Shown one piece after another: positions 57,527 through 64,000 of a stretch of 64,000 nucleotides of DNA. Position 1 is the first letter of the stretch. Every line of letters starts with the position of its first letter. The notes below the pieces were generated by a model, which was given only the letters and a program-made list of their open reading frames with translations, ran no database searches and had not been told where the DNA came from. The translations under genes were made by a program, and so were the position numbers. The stretch is from Xiphydria camelus (taxonomy: Eukaryota > Arthropoda > Insecta > Hymenoptera > Xiphydriidae), in contig OY783196.1 in the NCBI GenBank assembly GCA_963678675.1, positions 28,436,827 to 28,500,826 on the forward strand. Reading direction: 5' to 3'.

Positions 57527-59571
57527 CGCTTCGAAGAGGTGAAGAAAGATGTGTATTTTTTTTTCAAATGGAAATTTTCTGAAATCAGTTGAAATTCCCA
57601 CTGTTGAACGCACTTTGCGACGCGATATTAGCGCGAAACTGTGTCTTATGAAATCTGGCTACGTAAAATGAAGTAGCGTATATGTAGAAACAGTTACAAA
57701 GAGAATGCAACAGTCTAAATGCCCGAAAAATATTTTCAGGAAAGAAAGTCTTTCAACTCGGACTCTCTAACTACTTTAGGTATTAAGTTTCGAATGAAGA
57801 AGGAGCACGCGAACGGGTATAATCGAGGGAGATAACTAACAGTGAATTCTCAATATTCGGAGAATACGCGTAACTCTAAGTGCTGGGATGTACGTGGATC
57901 TTTAAGCTTCTCTTTGCGCAGCTTCCACTTTTCTCTGTCTTATATTTGTAAATATAAAACAATTACTCTAAACATACCAATACATAAATTCGGATTCGCG
58001 ATACTACCAGAGTCTCATCATGTTCAGGAGTCGTACAATGTGTTACATATCTCTTGTACATGAATACACGACGTATAAATATATTATATGTAATACACAC
58101 ACACAGAGATAACAATCGAATTATTATCCATCAATGATCGTATTTTCCAGATGGTATAAAGAGATATATACGGTCGAAAGTGTTATTAAAATAGTTCTAT
58201 GCTATAAATAAATTGATATACATACTATAAACCCCACGTGACTTATATTGCAGCCGAAATACATTTTTTATTTCACTCTCACAATCCTTTTTCGTTCCAA
58301 TTCGCAAGATCGACCATGGAACGTACTTCTTACCAAGTGCAATAAAAAAGATCTGACGCACAGCTACGACCCAAAATGGACAAAATCTAATTTTGTTTAA
58401 TCGACAGGACCAATTTACGGCCCTGTAAACAATCAGCACGCAGGGCTAAAGTATTTTTCGTACTTATAATTCAAAGCAATCCCTTTCGGGGTGTGCTACG
58501 TGACTTGATACGAGATTTTAAAAGTGGCGCCTCTCTCGCGCCTGCGTAGACGCGGGGTGGAAAGGGGGCGGAGAAAGAGACGAAGAGGAGAGGCTGGCTT
58601 CGGTGCGGGTTCATGTGTAGCGTGCAGTGACATCGTTGTAGTTGACGATTGTTGACGATTCACGGGGAAATTACCGATCCGCGAGTATGAGTTTCGCGCA
58701 CGACATGTGGTTTTGACGTCTGCGCCTGCAGTAAGTGTCGAAGTGTTTAATTCTCGAGTTGCGAGTCGGGAAATGCGAAGAAAATGAGTGACTCGGACCG
58801 CTCCATCACGGGCCTCAGGCCTAGAACTTGAGCGACGCTGAAATACCTCGGAACGAGCAAACGCTTACTTGGTCGTTTTACTGTGGTGACCCCGTCGACT
58901 TTGCCCAACTTTCTCTCATTGCCGCGTCGCATCGGTAATTTAAAAAGAGCTTGACGCTTCCAAATTCATCTGCAGGCATTCCTGTCAATAAGCAGCATCC
59001 ATTTTGTTTATGCACGTTTACGCACGCTCCGAGTTGAAAACATTGCCCCCTCCTATTCGTTTTTCCCTCTTTCTCACACCCCCTTCTCACCCTCTTCATA
59101 GCGTTATCGGCGAAGTCGCGTGTGAATTGGTTGAGTTAGTGTGGCATACAAAATATGGTTTTACACAGTTTTTTGGAGTTCAATCATTTTTGTCGTAATC
59201 ATGGGTAGGAAAGCGGTGCATTCGCCGGCTTTTGAGGTGACTGACGAAACTTCGGATTGGATTGCCATCGTTGAACCGTCAAGCCGAGTGTTTATCGAAT
59301 TTGTGTTTTTAATGACACGTAAAATTATTTCTCCCAAACGTGTAATTGTCCTCGTTCGAAGTATGAGTCGTTCGCCGTGATCGATATACAATAGCTTCTT
59401 CTCGATGAGAATAGAATTCTCTTGGAAAAAAATATTTATCACTACCTTTTGCTTGTAAATATAATTCTTTATTCCCACTGACAAACAGTCGAATTTGATT
59501 AAACGCTGTTGCAAACTTTTAGTTGGAAATTAAAAGGTTGTTATCAATTTCCAGGATCCTCGGCCTGAAGA
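57527..59571. other. Spacer with the AP-3 delta 3' UTR and the KDM4 promoter and 5' UTR
   Basis: The first half is AT-rich and should hold the AP-3 delta 3' UTR, including a short AC repeat near 58087. A GC-rich block at about 58530-58735 looks like the KDM4 promoter and first non-coding exon, ending at a strong donor (GTAAGTG at 58731). The matching acceptor lies at 59554, giving an 824-bp 5' UTR intron. Small frames in that intron (for example 59141-59380) are not supported. Confidence 0.55.
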
Positions 59572-62500
59572 ATGGCTTCCGATAACAATACGGGGCCTCC
59601 CCGTATCATGGTCTTCAGGCCTACATACGAAGAATTCAAGAATTTCTCCGAGTATGTAAAACACATGGAGAGCAAAGGTGCCCATAAAGCGGGTCTGGCC
59701 AAAGTTATACCACCACCCGAATGGGTACCACGGAAAGGAGGCTACAATCTAGACGATTTAAATCTTACTATACCCGCTCCAATATGTCAGGTGGTCACTG
59801 GAAAGCAGGGCCTTTATCAACAAATTAATATTCAAAAGAAATCGATGACCGTCAAGGAATACAGCAAAATGGCAAATTCCGAGCGTTACACCACTCCCAA
59901 GCACTTTGATTACGAGGATCTGGAGCGAAAATATTGGAAGAACATCACTTATGTTGCACCCATTTACGGAGCTGACGTATCCGGATCGTTGACTGATCCG
60001 GACGTAAAGGAATGGAACATCAACCACCTGGGAACAATTTTAGACTTTGTAAATAAAGACTACGGCATATCGATCGACGGCGTTAACACCGCGTACCTTT
60101 ACTTCGGCATGTGGAAGACAACATTCGCCTGGCATACAGAGGATATGGATCTTTATTCGATAAACTACTTGCACTTTGGTGCTCCCAAGACGTGGTACGC
60201 GATCCCTCCAGAGCACGGGCGAAGATTGGAGAGATTAGCCAACGGGTTTTTCCCTTCGAGCTATCAAAGCTGCCCAGCCTTCTTACGACACAAAATGTCT
60301 CTCATATCGCCGCAAATATTGCGACAATACTCGATTCCTTGCAACAAGGTATGTTTCCTTAGGTCATTTTGAAGGAAATACGCAAGGGCCGGCTTCGGTT
60401 TTCGTGAAGCGGGAAAAAACACACGTGTGCTCTTCCACAGATAACGCAGGAATCTGGCGAAATAATGATAACCTTCCCATACGGATATCACGCGGGCTTC
60501 AATCATGGTTTCAATTGCGCCGAATCGACCAATTTTGCAGCGCCCAGATGGGTGGAATACGGGAAGAGAGCGACGCAGTGTTCCTGCAGCAAGGATATGG
60601 TCAAGATTTCCATGGATACATTCGTGAAACGCTTCCAGCCAGAACGGTAATTGTACATTTCTAACGTTAACGGGCAAAGAAGAAGGCTGGGCTCGTTTTG
60701 TTCTTTTGCAAATTGCCGATGCCCCGTCGTTAGCACCTAAAGCATGAGATAACTTCTGCCCGAAATCTCAGGTATGAATTGTGGCTGCGCGGAGAGGACG
60801 TGGGACCGCACCCGGAAGATCCGCGACAAACTGCTGCGCCGATGCCCTCCCAAATGGATTTGCTTTGCGCCAACAATAGTAGCGGGGAATTGCCGCAAAG
60901 TTACCTCGCAGCTCCGAAGAACAAACGACACCGAATTCATCGAAAAAAGAACATAGCCGAGACTAATCCCGACGTCGACATGAACGAGCTAGTCAATCGT
61001 TCGGACATCCCGCCAGACGTGAAGAAGGTTCTTCAGGATTTGGAGTTGGAGGAAACCGACGATCAGCCCGATGAGCAGCAGTTGGAAGTACTGGAGGATA
61101 TATGGTTGAAGGCAGGAGAAATGGGTGAGTATGAATTAGCTTTCTATCCTTTGTAGAGAGATGTGCACCTAATCTCTGATTGTTGAACGACATGATGCGT
61201 TACGCTCGATTGTTCATGCCGAATTTAGATGTGGGCGAAGTAACCGTTTACGATGATGGATACAATCGTAAAAAGAACCGAAAGAGAAAGAGGAAACAGA
61301 TCAATTCGGACAAAGAGAAACGTGGCGTCAAGTCTAAGAAGGACTCCATTAAAATTAGCTCTAATACAGAAGCCGGTAAGACTGCCGCCGGCGCAGAAGT
61401 CAAGTCCAACGAACTTATGGATGTTTTCCGAAGTGCTATACCCGTTCTGGTTCTAACCGACGTTAAAGAGGAAATACGGGACGGATTAATTCATCTGAAA
61501 TCCGACCAAGAGATTGTCCGCTGTACTACGGGAAGCGAACTCGGCACCGTGAGAGGAGCTTCCAGCACTTCCGATTACTCCGAAGCTTCCAACAAGCCTT
61601 CCAAAAAAAAGAAGAAGCATTCCACACACTCCGAGCACAAGAAGCACAAGCAGAAGCATCTGTGCAAGAGCAAACGTAAACGTCCGGAAATTCCTATCTT
61701 CAGCCCGAACGAGCCGCTGGACGTCTCGGATGCCGACGTTCAGAGAAAGCTGATGGCCATGCCAAGCCTGAGCGCGCAGAAGTCTTCGTCTATCATGAAG
61801 GACATGTCTGTTTGCCAAAGCAAGATCAACTCTTTACCTGGAAACATAATTTCCGTGGGGAACGAAGTCAGTATGACTACTTTGAAGAACAAATCCGTAG
61901 TTAACATCACTAACGGCGGCCAAACTTCGTCGAGCTCTAGTCAAAATAGCGAAAAGGGTTTGGACCCCAAGGACAAATTCATGGAGGAGTATCAAAAGTT
62001 CTTCGAACAGTCCGGAATGTCCGATATCGCTTTTACTTGCAAACCGGACCTTTCCAGCGCGGCGACTCTGCACAGAATCACTGACACCGTCGGACTGCAG
62101 GACAAGCAGCTGAGAATTTCGGAAAATTGCAACAGACTGAAATCGGAAAACTCGCTACTGAAGAGCAACTCGGCAGCAGTACAAGCTACATTATCTAAGC
62201 CGTACAATGGCGCGACTTACAAGAGTGATGTCACAGTGTCATTGTCAAAACCGACGACGAGTTATACCAGGAAAGATATCATAAAAGCACCAAAACTCAG
62301 TGTACTTAATAAAGAGCCGTTCGAAGCTCGAGATACTCAAACGATGCCAGTTCTGGAATCCGAGAGGGCGATAAACGATGACAAAGATAGTACCAAAGCC
62401 GCGGACGGTCTATTGATGCTTCAACAAAAATGGTCCAAGAGGCAGGAGTCGAAGCTGATTTCCAACACCTACGTTCCCGTTTTACCGAACTCGTCCTTGC

Positions 62501-64000
62501 CCCGAAGAAATCAAAATTTGAACCCCGCCGTGCTGGTGAAGCAGAATCCTGGAGCGATGCAAACGGAGAAAGATTGGAAAGAGAGGATTAATCAATTTAA
62601 ATCCGTTAGATCCAGCATAGAGAGCATAGAGAGAATAGACTCCGCCAATCAATCGCGTAACATTCAGCCGTATAATTTCAATACGGAGAAGGTGCAAAAC
62701 GTCGGGTCAACGGGTTTCGAGACGTCGAATTTCCTCGGTACCGTTCCAAATGCCCTGACGGGATTCTGCGGCTATAAATTCGTCATACCAAACAATCAAA
62801 TGGTCGAGAACAAGGGATTTCCACTATCGAGCTCAACCCCCAAGCAGATTAACCTGCCAGTAGGTGTAAACGCGGCTCCCGTCTTTACCACGCCGGAGGG
62901 GAAAACTGTGACCGTTACTACTAAACCGCCCGTGATGGGGTCCAAGAACGCCAAGATTCCGTTACAAACGCGACCGTGTCAGGTACCGCAAGTCAAACAC
63001 GTGCAATCGTATCAGAACAATAAAGAATTGCTCGCGCCTTTGAAGTATCACACGAGTTTACTGAAGATCACTCCGAAGAAACCGGACCAGGGTGTGGAAA
63101 GAGCATCGGCAAATCAAGGGTACGACGTGAGACAATTGGACAAAAACTACTCGCTCAAGCTTACTAAAGTGGATGACGCCGTCGCTGGCGCGGGTGGTAA
63201 TACCAAGGCTACTAAACCAAAAACTTGCTCGATAGCGACACAAATTGACAATCTGTCCCACACGACCAGCATCAGTTTGGTTACGGAAGCGAGTACGAAT
63301 AAAGGCCCCGCGATTTCTACCGTTACGAACGCGCAGGGCCAAAATGATGCCGCGATCGTGAGGTTGTTGGCAGGTTACAGCGAGCGTTGTGCAAACGTCG
63401 TAAAGCCACAGGTACCTACCGCGGCCGCGGCTCATGTCGGTGTTAACAATAATTATTTGAGCATTACGCGTACGAAAAGCACTAAATCGTCGTCAGTTAG
63501 GAGAAAATCCAAAGAAAAAGTTAAGAAGAGTACGGAGAGAAGCGAAAAGACGACGCCGAAGGTGGAACCCCCGCTGGTGAATCTGGAGGACGAGCCTCTT
63601 ACGTCTAATTACGTCGGAAGCGCGCTTCCGAGCACCCAGCCGGCGATACCCGGACATATTTCGGAAATGCTGTATCCCAGTGTTCCAAATATGACGATGC
63701 TGCAAGCGTTCAACGATTACTGGAGTGCTCAGGTTTCCCACTGCGCGGTCTGCGCGACCTTTACGTCCACGAGCAACGGTGGTGGCAGGCAGATGCCCTC
63801 GGATTGGAAGTACTGCAAACCCATGAGCTTGCCTGAAAGTTCCCCGATATGGGTGAGTAGCCAAATTGCGATCGGCGTTTTGACGATCCCTCGGCGACCG
63901 TGTAAGTTTGTATAATTTCTCTCCACAGGTATCCTCGACGCTGTTCGCCGCAAATTCGAAGGAACAAGGCACGGAGCCAGAGAATGACAAACTATTGAGC
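59572..64000 (+). CDS. Kdm4: KDM4-type JmjN/JmjC histone lysine demethylase (3' end outside window)
   Basis: Five coding exons are visible: 59572-60348, 60441-60646, 60772-61124, 61229-63852 and 63929 to the window end, about 1,344 residues so far. JmjN (residues about 13-55, [20 protein letters not shown]) is followed by JmjC. The iron ligands are the His and Glu of [18 protein letters not shown] and the His of GYHAGFNHG, and the Lys of the 2-oxoglutarate site is expected at FGAPKTWY. The enzyme removes methyl groups from H3K9me3/K36me3 in chromatin. A long Ser/Lys-rich linker of about 800 residues is encoded by the 2.6-kb exon. It ends in HCAVCATF, the start of the KDM4 PHD region. The PHD rest and any Tudor domains lie beyond the window. 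An in-frame start upstream is unlikely because 59555 is a splice acceptor. Confidence 0.95.

Noticed and set aside
61486..63990. Minus-strand frames opposite the KDM4 linker exon
   Set aside because: They are antisense shadows of a low-complexity coding exon.
1..64000. tRNA, rRNA, CRISPR arrays, prokaryotic operons or viral genes
   Set aside because: I found no cloverleaf, no direct-repeat array, no Shine-Dalgarno-led gene runs and no viral gene; the window is a eukaryotic chromosome segment.

Overview
The window is nuclear DNA of an animal, almost certainly an insect. Genes are split by many short GT-AG introns (often 70-300 bp), lie on both strands and are separated by AT-rich spacers. CpG is common, and mariner-like and foldback MITE remnants are present. 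This, and the gene content (a Sec-less selenoprotein P relative, an SVEP1-like sushi protein), suggests Hymenoptera (ant, bee or wasp). That assignment is an inference; no species-diagnostic locus was seen. I built gene models by joining exons by eye. For most genes the exon lengths sum to a whole number of codons; single splice sites may be off by a base.

Layout: 1-2.0 kb non-coding; 2.0-4.6 kb (+) SLC17A9-like transporter, tail-to-tail with 5.3-8.2 kb (-) an unrecognised 809-residue protein; 10.1-11.9 kb (-) TMEM53; a 3.7-kb spacer with a MITE; 15.7-17.1 kb (+) thioredoxin; 17.5-23.1 kb (-) RNA polymerase I largest subunit, head-to-head with 23.7-26.4 kb (+) SHQ1; 27.2-29.9 kb (-) selenoprotein-P-like protein; 31.7-42.7 kb (+) large secreted SVEP1-like protein; 43.2-44.2 kb (+) C6orf120/UPF0669 homologue, followed after 27 bp by 44.2-48.4 kb (+) XPF endonuclease; 48.6-51.3 kb (-) PPIL6-like cyclophilin, head-to-head with 52.2-57.5 kb (+) AP-3 delta; 59.6 kb to the end (+) KDM4 histone demethylase, cut by the window edge.

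Most genes are unrelated housekeeping or secretory genes. Two arrangements may be functional. RNA polymerase I and the H/ACA snoRNP factor SHQ1, both serving ribosome production, share one divergent promoter region. C6orf120 and XPF seem to share an exon and perhaps a transcript.

The observations most worth checking are the C6orf120/XPF shared exon, a pair of mutually exclusive duplicated exons in AP-3 delta, the selenoprotein P relative with both redox positions replaced (Sec by Trp, Cys by Ser), and an inverted pair of CTCF-like motifs between PPIL6 and AP-3 delta.
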